This document shows positions 19,114-34,193 of a stretch of DNA of 34,193 nucleotides, in pieces. This DNA comes from Chlorokybus atmophyticus. Taxonomy: Eukaryota > Streptophyta > Chlorokybophyceae > Chlorokybales > Chlorokybaceae. A program made the translations under genes and the position numbers. The notes beneath the pieces are model-generated. The model did no database searches. It was not told the DNA's origin and saw nothing but the letters and a program-made list of their open reading frames with translations. Position 1 is the stretch's first letter. Each line of letters opens with the position of its first letter. Location: positions 1 to 34,193 of the forward strand of contig RHPI01002888.1 in NCBI GenBank assembly GCA_009103225.1. The letters run 5' to 3'.

Positions 19114-19611
19114 GTTACCTTGATTGTCGTGACTCTCAATCAAGTTGATTTTACATGTAGACGCTCATCAAGTTCATTCAATCATAGAGAAGTTTGGCAC
19201 CATTGGGGGAGTTACGGAGCACTGATCTCATGTTTCATGACAGCCACGGTGGGGTTGGTGTGGCACGACGGCGGCGGCGGAGGTGGTGAAAGTTGTGAAG
19301 GTGGTGGAGGCGGCAGCTAGAGTATTGTTGTTGTTGGCAGTGGGGTTTTCTAAAGACAACAGACATGAGTAGACAGAGACAGACACGTTTGTCTCTGTGA
19401 ATGCGTCAGTAGACAGAGACGCACATACACACTTACATACACATACTCGCGCCCACGCACGTATGCACATACGCGCGCACAGAGGGAGAGAAAGAGCGTG
19501 TATGATTGTACAAAGCGTGTGAGAGTAGTAGTGGCGACTGTGACAGAGAGTGTGATTGACAAAAAGTGGTTGAGCGCCCAGTTGTCCAGTTGGCTACGTG
19601 GCTGCAGCACC

Positions 19612-21053
19612 ATGCGTGGCCACGTGGCTCACTCCCCTCACCTGCACCTCCGCCACCTCCTCCACCACCTCCTCCACCACCACCTCCTTCACCATCACCT
19701 TCTCCTCCTCCTCCTTCTTGTAGTCAACCTACACGCCACATTGGCAGCACCTGCCCCAGCACCTGCCCCAGTAAGTTAGTTGTGCAGCAATTACAACACT
19801 GGTACATGAGTTGTCACATCCACACAAACACAATGTAGCTTAGCACACACTAGCACGTCTTGAGAAGAGGTTGTACGTGAGTGGCACAGTCACACAGCAT
19901 AGTGCAAGCAGCGAATGTTGTCATGTTGCCCTGTGTGTGTCACTTCTTCACTCAGCATTCAAGCAGTGATAGTGTGTTTATCGCTGTGTGTGTTTATTTG
20001 TGGAGCAGGTGACGATTATAGTTGGACAGTTCCCTCCTGGAGTGACTTGGACCAGCGGTGTGCTCAACAACTCACTAGCCACATCACCAAGCACAACAGC
20101 CACAAGCACCACAAGCACCACCACCACCACCACAACAACAAGCAGCCCAATGCAACAAGCCACCACACAGCTGCTCACCCTGACCCTCAGCTGCCGCACC
20201 AGGTACACGCGCACAGGCACATGCTGTGTTGAATTACTGCACATCACACCGCATACGCAACAACACACGTATCATTATTATCTTCTCCCCTTCTGATGTC
20301 TGTCTCCTCAGTTGGACTTACACCAACGCTGCCTCAAACATCCGCATCACGGCTTCAGTGAAGCAGCTGCTGCCGGGCATTCTGGGCATTCTGGCGCCCG
20401 AGGTCGAGTTCACGTACACTGTCACCGCCAAGAGCATCAAGTACTTCGCCATACAGGTGAGAGGGAGAGAGAGGTGTGTTGCTGTTGTTGCTGTTGGTGG
20501 TGGTGGTCACTTGTTGTTGTGAGTTTTATTAATGTGGCTGCTGCTACTGTTGTTGTCGTTGTTGGCACAACCACACAAACACAACACCACTTACACGCAC
20601 TACAGTTGTCACAGCAACAAGTTACTCACGGCACTAGAGTGAGACACCAAACAGCAGCAACAAAGACAACTGCAACAGTGGTTTGACACAACTTCGCTTG
20701 CGTGCGCAGATACCCAACAACGCGTGCTTGGTGATGGTGACCGGGTACAGCGGTCCCATGGGGCAGACGGGGATGTACGGCGGGAGGAAATACTTCTGGT
20801 GGCTGAGTGGGTGGTACAGCACAACATACCAGACCAACGACTATGTGGTAAGAAGACGTGTGCCTCATCTAATTCATGTCACAGTTGCTGTTGGGTTGGG
20901 TTTATTGACTCTAACTATTTACTCTCATTTCAGGTTAGGTTTGCGGGTATTCCTGTGGTGGGCACGCAGTATCTAAATGTGGCGTCGTTCCATATAAATA
21001 GTGCTGCGCCAATTGTGGCCAGCGGGCTGTGCGGCTTGACGTGCACGTTGTAA
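19612..21053 (+). CDS. Predicted secreted protein of unknown function, five exons
   Basis: Exons are 19612-19770, 20009-20202, 20312-20456, 20710-20847 and 20934-21053. All junctions are GT-AG with fitting phases (0, 2, 0, 0), giving 251 residues. The start CACCATGCG is in good context. The N-terminus has a His/Leu-rich stretch ending in seven Leu and VVNLHATLA, which looks like a signal peptide followed by an APAPAPAP linker. Then come a short beta-type segment (VTIIVGQFPPGVTW), a Thr/Ser-rich probably O-glycosylated linker (about 75-105), and a compact C-terminal domain rich in Tyr, Trp and Gly (GGRKYFWWLSGWYSTTYQ). Four or more Cys occur, two in the ending GLCGLTCTL. I do not recognise the family; an extracellular or cell-wall role is only a guess. 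Overlapping proline-rich frames in exon 1 do not splice in phase. Confidence 0.72.
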
Positions 21054-21781
21054 ATATATATCACACTTTTACACACAAAAGGGTTGTGTGGGTGTGTTTT
21101 GAGGGAGGGGGGGCGTTCAATTATGTTGGGTGGATAATTGTTATATATTATTGTACTGAGTTTAGGTGCTAAAAGATAGCCGGACAACCTTGGCCTCCCC
21201 CTTGTATTGTTAGATAAGGGGCAAGTGTGGCCGCTGTTGTAACGCGTCGCATTAGTGTGACTGCTGTGAATTGCAGGAGATAAGACAGCCAGATTATACG
21301 CCTGTTTCTGCTGCATAAATGTTGTGCTTGGTGGTAGCATGCGACTGATGGCATGGTGGGCGCACAACGCTGCATCCGTAATGTACTGTATGTCACACAT
21401 TGCAACACCATTGCTGGCAGGTTGATACCAGGAGTACAGTTTGACTACTGCATGAGGCATACACATTGTGCGGACAAGAGTAGCGTGCATACTCACTTCT
21501 TGCATCGATTGGTTTTGTTGGTGACGCATTGCCTGTGCACAGTGCAGCCGCAGTCGAGAAGACACGACACCGAAAAAGCTGAAGAAACGTGCAGTCTCCT
21601 ATCCTGGGCAAATGCAAGTCTGTCAATTGGCAAAACTGCAGTTGTTATAGCGCTTGTAACCGCATGAAGCCAGCCAGAACTGGCAGCATACCGCTGCATG
21701 ATGGTTGCCGCCGGTGCATGCGTCCATGACATAAGTAGTTTGGCGTTACAACAAACGCTGCGCTAGAATCTCACAATTCGC
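21054..21781. other. Intergenic, no gene seen
   Basis: 3' flank of the secreted-protein gene, A/T-rich at first (ATATATATC). A long minus-strand frame across 20930-21565 overlaps the last exon and looks spurious. Confidence 0.5.
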
Positions 21782-21853
21782 GGGGTCACCCGGGAATTGA
21801 ACCCGGGACCTCTTGCACCCTAAGCAAGAATCATACCACTAGACCAGTGACCC
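21782..21853 (-). tRNA. tRNA-Pro (anticodon AGG)
   Basis: The minus strand folds into a 72-nt cloverleaf. The acceptor stem pairs GGGTCAC with GTGACCC (21853-21847 with 21789-21783), and the discriminator base is C. The A box contains TGGTCTAGTGGTA. The anticodon arm is CTTGC-TTAGGGT-GCAAG with anticodon AGG. The B box is GGTTCAATTCC. There is no intron and no encoded CCA. No clear T-run terminator follows within the next bases. The sequence is very close to plant nuclear tRNA-Pro. Confidence 0.96.
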
Positions 21854-22752
21854 ATGCCATGCATTGACACGCGGGTTGCAGTTATATTACCCACGTGCTT
21901 GTGACCTTTCCAGGTCACGTCATGGTCCTAGCCAAGGACTCCCAGCAGACTTGGGTTCTGCTCATCGGCCGCCAGCCTCCAGTTATGCACTTATTTTTTG
22001 GTTTGCGATTGAAGTTTATAAGGTTATTGAAGCATACCAAACACTATACATCACTTCATTATGTGAGAACATGTATCAAAGGTTGTGCAAAATCAACTAG
22101 AGTGTAACATGTGGATCAATGTTACGATGGCGTACAATTTCATCAATTCGCGATTGTAACATTCATCTTTAGCAATGACAATAACTGATTAACATCAACA
22201 TCAAAAGCACTCTGCATGCGTAATGAAGTACACGTGTGTTATTGCTGTACTTGATATAGTCACATATATTGTTGATATAGTCACATATCGTAATGTAAGG
22301 TTGGTTTAAGATGATGTTAATCACGGCTGGTTATGTATATTGCATGAGAAATTTGCAAAGTACATTGAATGATGTGATGGACTCTATCAAGATGCCCGTG
22401 TTGGTATCACATGTTAATACGGAAAGTATGATGGTCATCTAAGGGGTTACGTTTTGATTTTTCCGGCCATAATGATTAACTATGATAATGACATAATAAC
22501 AATTCATGCTGCTAGAGTGTTGCAACAATTCTAGCAAGTTTGGTCCGTGCATCCACATACCAACACGTTGTGGCATTATTCGACAACACACAGAGCCATA
22601 GAGTCAGCGTAAAAAGGCATACCCTAGTCGCAAGGGTGGACGCAAGCAGCCAACCAACACAATTGCCAACCTCCACTTGATCACGCATGCATAGCTCTTG
22701 AGACAATCTCCAACAGCGGTATATCAACATGCCGAAACCATGGCATCATTAT
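21854..22752. other. Intergenic, no gene seen
   Basis: Mostly A/T-rich DNA between the tRNA and the 3' end of the YY1-like gene. There is a short direct repeat of GATATAGTCACATAT at about 22252 and 22273. No coding signal. Confidence 0.5.
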
Positions 22753-26654
<3,902 letters not shown>

Positions 26655-28815
26655 GGACCTGCCTGTATAGCTGCGGTACTAACCCATGGAAATAACCTAC
26701 TACAAACACGACAAGGGCAAGCACAGCAACATGGATCACAACCACAGCCACGACAGCTACAAGCGCAGCCTCACAGCAAACAATTTGGTTTTTGCATCCA
26801 TTGTGGCAAGCAATCAACAAATTTACACTACAACTTGCAATATTAGCGAAGGCCAATGATGTGCCCAATTGTTTTGTTGTGTTGTGGGTGGAAGCCCCAC
26901 CAAGATATATCAAGGATTCTCCCACAAAACAAGCATAATAAAAATGCCGAAGTAATTTTTCAATGCGGTTGAAGTGATGTGCATTGCAATACAATGTAGT
27001 TCCGTTTGAGTCTTTCCAGCTTGGACTCAACAGCATGCACTTACATGCGTTTACGCATGTAAGTGCATCATGCTGAAGGTGGACAACGAAGCAAGTCTCA
27101 CAACACATGCTAACATCAAAAAGTGTTAACGTAATAAAACGAAATTAAAATATGAAATCGATCAAGATCAGCCTTGCACGCGTACGTCATCTCACTGCAA
27201 GAAGGGCCTTGCAGATTATATAACGTCATCACTGCACTTGCACATCTTGAAATTTTATTTCACCTCCAAAGTGCTCTACGCATGTTGTATACCTTATTAG
27301 CTTTCAGCAATCAGTGTGGTGCAGCTTGATACAATTTGATTGAACAAAATACAGCTGTTGAATAAACACGTTGTTCTCTCCATCAACTTAAGCAGTTTAA
27401 TCGTTGATATATGATGGGGGTTGATTTAGTTAATCAATGCAACATAATCGGTGCCTTGCAATGGGTGCAGGCGCTGGCGATCTTAGAGCTGAGAGCGGCG
27501 GCAGCGGTGCCAGGCTGGGGTCATGTGGCCCAAGGCCCTCTAACGACTGAAGCGGACACGGCGCTTGCGTAGCTTGTTGGTGACGTGTGGTTGTGTGTGA
27601 TATGTGCGGTTGGATATTCGACACATACATGTCCATGACAATAAAGGTTGTATGCCTTATAAACATCTTATGGTGTTGCAACACCACAACATGTTGATAT
27701 CAAGTAAAATGGGGTATTGCACATGTGGAAGACCCCCGGGGATCGGATCTACTTATGCGTGAGGGTTTTTTTTCTAAACACATATATAGCAAGGCTGTAG
27801 ATGAGCCATGTTCTCATGCAAAATTGTGGTGCTAGCTGTGCTAACAGGCAGGCATTGGTAAGACCCGAAAAACAACATAAAGCGCTGGCAGGGGGCATTC
27901 CGTGGCGGGGGGCGAAGCTTATGTCGTCTTCGTCGTCGTCATGTATGCTGGCGGCGCCACAAACACAAGGGCTAACCTCTACTTCTGCCTCTCCTGTGCC
28001 CGCTGCAGGTTTTTGCCATTGTTGAGTCCCTAATGCTTCTGCTCCCACTGCTGCTTGAGGGTGTAGCTAGCAGTTTGCGTTGAGTTGAGTCAGTAGCTTG
28101 ATCTTAGCATAACAGCTCTGCCTTGGCCCCTATCTTATTGTGTGCTGTGCTTGCTGTTCTGCTCTATGTTTTTGTGACTTGCATTGTGCACACTATCTTT
28201 GAGTGTACATGATATGCTGGCAGTAGTTGGAGACATGCATGACCTCACTCACAGCATGCCAAACAGCAACATGCAAGCACATTACAACACAACCACCGGG
28301 CTATACACACTGTTTGTTCCTCACTACACGACATTAGTCTACACCTCTTGTGCCTAGCGCAGCTCTTATGTGAACTATGCATATGGTAGTGACTGATGCT
28401 ACCATAGCCTACCAATACTGGTTACGCGCCATGCATACATCAATGTGTTTGTATACAACAGAATTGCATGGCTGCTTGTTGATTGATTTGTACAATGCAA
28501 GAGGACCTCCTTCACCAAGCGTACCAACATCATACAAGGCTAATGTTGCAGGTGACCATGCCAGTTAGCCATGTGCAGACCCACGTGTGGTTGCAACTGC
28601 GGACATGGCAGCCATTGCAACACAAACCCAACATGCAACAATAAATTAAACGAGCAAGCATGACTCCTTGATGTAATTCATCCCAACCATTGCAATGCTG
28701 AAAGAGCATGTCATGGAACGGTGCTACTTGAAGAGAAGCAAATACTTTCTATGTAATCCTTGACAAATTTTAATATGTACAGATGGCACTCTTACTCAAT
28801 GAATAGCCAACAACA
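26655..28815. other. Intergenic; YY1 upstream region and possible stray exons
   Basis: 26655-27110 is the YY1 5' flank; open minus frames there run into its first exon out of phase. Two G+C-rich islands might be exons of an unrecognised gene. At 27471-27575 (+), after GTGCAG, the reading is ALAILELRAAAAVPGWGHVA and on to a TAG. At 27840-28010 (-) there is an acidic stretch HDDDEDDISFAPRHG. Neither could be connected to a full gene. Confidence 0.3.
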
Positions 28816-30677
28816 TCACAACCATTCCCGCTCCATTTTGTACGGGACGCCTGCAGGGTTGCCGTACACAATGTTGCCGTCCTCGTCGTAGCCGCGGTCA
28901 TTGAGCCACAGCTCTGACGGCGTCACCACAAGCTGGTCCTCTATCCTGATCGGTCGCCCCGTCCGGCGAGATATCACCGTGAAACCCTCTGCATCGCTCT
29001 CACCCAGAAAGGTGTCCTGAATATGTGTGAGCATATGTCACTGTGCTGCAGGGCAAAATGATATGCCACACATAATCACAGGTGTGCACGTGCGCGCATG
29101 CGCACGCAGGCGCGCATACAGACACGCATGCGCGCGTGCTCGCTCACACGCGCGTACTCACGCACATATACACAAACATGCACACGCACTCACATGCACA
29201 CTCAGTCATACAACATGCACGCACGCACGCGTCCACACATGCAAGCTCTCACCTCCTCTTGTGCATCCACTTCCCAGCCCCAATCCCATTCAAACTCAAT
29301 GCTTTTCCTGCGCGCTCGAGTCCAGTACAGCTGGCAGTTGGTGTATTCCAGCTCGTGCGAGCCCCAGTCTTGATAACTGCCAACCCAATTCATTACACAA
29401 CATGAAAAGTAATCACAGTACTGAGCATAACCTGCTTCCCAACAGCCACAAGCATGGTATTGTATCTAGCAATTGCAACAACATGTATATGACATATCAG
29501 CACTTGGGACTATGTTGCAATGGTGTTAAAGCAAGTATAACAACACTGAGTATCAACTCAACTCGTTTTGTACCTGCGTGCATCAAAAGTTGGCGTCGAG
29601 AACACGCCATCATTCTTCACATAAAACACCCTAAGTCGGATACGCTCCGCCTGATCACCCTCACCACCCTCATCACCATCACCCTCATGAACACTTTCCT
29701 TCGTGTGCACATCAACAGCATAAAGCCGCGCGCGGAAAGTCTTGGCTTTGTCGCAGTCGTAGTAGAAGTGGGAAAACGCCACGTGCGTGTCGTGCCAGGA
29801 GTCAAAGTGGCGCGGCGGGAAGTGTGATGTTGGCAACGGCACCAAATCACACGCCACGAACTCGTGCGGGAACGGGAAACCGACCGACTTCTCTGCTTCA
29901 ACCTGCATGCACACATGCAGCCCGAGTCATCGCATGTGTACACAGCAGTTGGGATGACAATGTTGACCCGAACGCTGACACTATGCACAGTTATCTCCAG
30001 TGTAATCACTGTTTGGTGAGCGTGTGTGCTGACACTACATACAGTTATTGATTGTCTGTGGGCAGTCAGCACCATACCATGTACAGGCATCCAGTCACAA
30101 GCTGTGAAACTTATATATCTGCTCTCAAAACGTGTATGCAGTCATTGAATGTACTCACTTTTGGAGAGCAGACGCTACGCGCATGTAATGTCTCTGTTTC
30201 AAATCCGCAAGATCGTGAACAAGCATTTGCAAAGGCAGTCCAGTCTCTTGCTTGCTTCACACATACAAACTCAGTGCAGCCAACTCATCTTTACCTTCAG
30301 TATTGCAATTTGCGACAATAAGCTGTGCCCGTGTATGTGCTGAACCAACGGACTAACTAACAAATTATGCGCAGGGGACGCAACAACAAATCCCCTCTAA
30401 CCTGGCGTTTGTTTGTGTAGGAGCCTCTGGCGTACGACACAAACGCCTTGAGATCTTCCTGGACGGAGCTCTGCTTGGCCTGCCTGGTCTGCCTGGCCTG
30501 CTCGGCCTGGTTCGGCACCGCCGCCGCAGTCGCCGCCTGGCGGCGGGCCGGCACAGCAGCGGGCCTGACCCGGCGCGACGAACTCACGGATGCCCCCTCA
30601 GGCCGGGCGGCGGCGGAGGTGGGAGTGGATCTCCTCGCCGCCGCCGCCGCCGCCGCGGTTCCCGCCAACGCGGCCAT
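28816..30677 (-). CDS. CpcT/CpeT-like (lipocalin-fold) protein, probably plastid-targeted, four exons
   Basis: Exons are 30677-30402, 29902-29574, 29376-29253 and 29016-28816, with fitting phases (0, 2, 0), giving 309 residues. The first donor is GTTAGA, otherwise splice sites are ordinary. Residues 1 to about 65 are rich in Ala, Arg, Ser and Thr with almost no acids, like an organelle transit peptide. The rest is aromatic and acidic: FRARLYAVDV, LEYTNCQLYWTR, then LWLNDRGYDEDGNIVYGNPAG near the end. These resemble blocks of the CpcT/CpeT phycobiliprotein lyase family and of its plant relative CRUMPLED LEAF (the DRGFD...VWG...GP...F ending). An acidic Gly/Asp/Glu insert interrupts the middle. 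Streptophytes lack phycobilisomes, so the role would be something other than chromophore attachment to antenna proteins. The coding model is solid; the family call is from motif resemblance only. Confidence 0.68.
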
Positions 30678-30778
30678 GCACACGGGTTGTTACGCTTGCA
30701 TGCGCAGGTGTGTACTGATGTGTACGTAGCTGTACTTGACTGGGAGTTGTGGGTGCAAGGCGCACAATGCAAGATTGC

Positions 30779-32396
<1,618 letters not shown>

Positions 32397-33408
32397 CTAC
32401 CGAATGGCTGTCCCGCCCGGCTGCACACCAAGCGCCTGCAGACACAGACAAGGTTTGTGTGACAATGTGTGCATGCGTGTGTGTGTGCGCACATGGGGTT
32501 TGGCGTTGTACAGATGCTGGCGCGGTGTGCAATGTCTATGCGGCACCGCCACATGTGTGCATGTGCCCGTGCCTGCACGTAGGCATGCAAGGGTGCAAGT
32601 TTCCACGTGCACATGTCTGTATATGGGCGCATAGTTGTGTGCATGCGTGTGCGTGACATGGATGTCTAGTGACAACTACTTGAGTACCACTACATACAAT
32701 ACCTGCATCTGTTGGCTCTCGAGGTCAACCAGTTGTTGCTCGCGGTCCATCTCAATAATCAACGGGACGACAACCACCAACACTACCGTGCCGAGGATCC
32801 ATGCGGCCTTTCCAGTGTGCAGCAGCACCTATTCATGCAGAGCCAAGCCAGTGGCGTTGCGACTTGAGTAGCGAAGAGACATGAGCAGAAACTGTGTGCA
32901 AACATGTATGCATCACTGCTATAATTGAGCACCACCATCATTGGCGACCGGGGATGGCAACACAGAAACATACATGTGCGCTATGCATCCCATCACATCA
33001 GCGTAAGCAACATGCACACCCGGCCACAGAACGACCATAAGGCTTTAGCAATCTACCAATTAATAGTTACAAGTAGCTGCAGCACACTGGCATGCATCTG
33101 ACTGCTACTGCCCCCCCTCCCCCCTCCCCCTCTTACTGCAGGAGTCCAGTTGCTAGCCAAGCATGCATGTTGTATGCAACACTCGCCAGCCTTACGCTAC
33201 CAAAACAGGTTCCTAAAAGCGACATGCATACGCGCATGCACACAAGTGTACTGACTGGTCCCACCTTTTTGGTGACCCTGCCAAGGTTGCCTCCAATACG
33301 CACAGTCCGCCTGACTGGCCAGCTCTCCTTGGCCTGCTCGTAAAGGTCTGCCGCCTTGCTGTTTTGACCGCCGCTGCTGCTGCTGCTGGTACCCGCACGT
33401 CCAGACAT
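32397..33408 (-). CDS. TOM9: Mitochondrial import receptor subunit TOM22, plant TOM9 type
   Basis: Exons are 33408-33265, 32828-32703 and 32435-32397, all phase 0, giving 102 residues, close to the length of plant TOM9. The short N-terminal part is Ser/Gly-rich then contains VRRTVRIGGNLGRVTKK. Exon 2 holds the family signature HTGKAAWILGT, a single membrane segment at about 56-73 and PLIIEMDREQQ. The 12-residue tail ALGVQPGGTAIR comes from the third exon. Plant TOM22 lacks the long acidic cytosolic receptor domain of fungi and animals, as here. It sits in the mitochondrial outer membrane as part of the TOM complex and helps organise the pore. The start ATG is the one giving the expected family length; an in-frame extension upstream has no ATG. 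Confidence 0.93.
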
Positions 33409-33672
33409 GTCTGTCCTACACGCATCCCACGCCAACGCCGCCCCACACCCACACCCACACCCACACCGCCGACCACGACGAACACACCCCAAACCCTAAT
33501 TTGTTGAAACCCTAAAATTCCAGGTTAGAAAATGTTGGTCAGGTTAACGCATAACTGAATGCGACGTCACCGCGGTTACAGTAACTGCAGTTACGATGAC
33601 TGCAGTGGCTTGACTGGCTATTAGCAGTCAGTTAGTTAGTAGCGGCGAAGGAGGAGCTGGAGGAACAGGGCG
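33409..33672. promoter_or_regulatory. Shared divergent promoter region of TOM9 and the Mpv17-like gene
   Basis: 264 bp separate two start codons pointing away from each other. The region contains AAACCCTAATTTG and AAACCCTAAA words near 33490-33515 (telo-box type, common in plant promoters of organelle-biogenesis genes) and an inverted pair GTAACTGCAGTTAC at about 33580-33595. No TATA box is obvious. Confidence 0.5.
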
Positions 33673-33774
33673 ATGGCGGCGGCGTCCGCCTCCGTTTGGG
33701 GGAGGCTATCTCCGGTAGCTAAGGCGTCCTTGACGTCCGGGGCAGTTATGGGCGCTGGAGATCTTCTCTGCCAG
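33673..33774 (+). CDS. Mpv17/PMP22 family membrane protein, first exon only
   Basis: ATG at 33673 in the context GGCGATGG; 34 codons end in CTCTGCCAG with donor GTGGGT at 33775. The peptide ends KASLTSGAVMGAGDLLCQ, which matches the conserved start of Mpv17/PMP22 proteins (a Thr-x-Gly-rich first membrane helix then GD-x-x-x-Q). Such proteins are small four-helix membrane proteins of mitochondria, peroxisomes or plastids. The rest must lie beyond the window, since nothing in the next 419 bp looks like the second exon. The divergent pairing with a mitochondrial import gene fits an organelle protein but does not prove it. Confidence 0.65.
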
Positions 33775-34193
33775 GTGGGTGTTGACATTTGGCCATTCAC
33801 TGAGTAGGCCTGACGTGCATTATGAGCAGAGCTTCAAACAACCTGCCCTTGGCAATATTAATCATTGTAGTGACGCGTAATAGTAGATACGATGTTGACT
33901 GCGCCAATGTGAAGTATCAGCGTCACTCCAAAAATGTTGCTGTGGCCTCGTTTTGGGCAACCAGCATTGTTGCAGCACTGCTGCTTGTTCTGTGTTTGAT
34001 GCTGAGCTGCTAAGCTCGCCGACTCGACTTACTGGACGTTCATTTGTTCATTCACGCAACCAATCACTCAGCAACTCACTCGCTTAGTCCCACACGCGCT
34101 CACTTGCTTACATGCACGCACGCACTTACACACCCGCACTCTCGGACTAACTCAACCACTCATACAGTAGTAACCAAGTCCCCCCCCCCCCCC
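33775..34193 (+). other. Probable first intron of the Mpv17-like gene, ending in poly-C
   Basis: It begins with the donor GTGGGT. No second exon is visible. The window ends in a run of 14 C (34180-34193), the same homopolymer that flanks the N gap, so the contig may break or continue there. Confidence 0.55.

Noticed and set aside
20930-21565. 211-residue minus-strand open frame
   Set aside because: It overlaps the last exon of the secreted-protein gene on the other strand, has no recognisable domain and no splice or promoter context.
33822-34013. 63-residue hydrophobic frame as second exon of the Mpv17-like gene
   Set aside because: No acceptor in phase and no resemblance to the Mpv17 family; it lies in what should be the first intron.

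Overview
The window looks like nuclear DNA of a streptophyte, most likely a charophyte-grade green alga. The evidence is a plant-type YY1 zinc-finger gene, a short plant-type TOM22/TOM9 gene, a CpcT/CpeT-like gene with an apparent organelle-targeting N-terminus, GT-AG introns whose phases fit throughout, and a eukaryotic tRNA-Pro. A bryophyte or another streptophyte is not excluded, and I cannot name the species.

Left third (1 to about 8,000): a Ty3/gypsy LTR retrotransposon on the minus strand, cut by the left edge of the window. Its gag-pol is one uninterrupted frame of 2,423 codons up to the edge. The order is Gag, two CCHC zinc knuckles, a very long extra Gag-side module, aspartic protease, a complete C5-cytosine DNA methyltransferase domain, reverse transcriptase, and RNase H. 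Integrase and the 3' LTR would lie outside the window. The methyltransferase carried inside the polyprotein is the most exciting item here. A 13-bp inverted repeat and a TATA box in the leader/LTR region suggest either an LTR or self-priming of reverse transcription.

Middle (8,000-19,600): mostly non-coding. It holds weak coding remnants near 8.4-9.4 kb, a 53-bp tandem repeat with hairpins, palindromic motifs, and an N-filled gap between poly-C tracts. It also holds an apparently intact pogo/Tigger-type DNA transposon (13,861-17,369) with TA duplications, 27-bp terminal repeats and a five-exon DDD transposase. That transposon seems to sit inside an older inverted-repeat element.

Right half (19,600-34,193): host genes. 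These are a five-exon secreted protein of unknown function (+), tRNA-Pro(AGG) (-), an 11-exon YY1-like transcription factor (-), a four-exon CpcT/CpeT-like protein (-) with a (CT)n tract about 100 bp upstream of its start codon, a three-exon TOM22/TOM9 import subunit (-), and the first exon of a probable Mpv17/PMP22-family membrane protein (+). The last two are divergently arranged over 264 bp. No operon-like grouping is expected. All exon models were built by eye from splice sites and reading phase.
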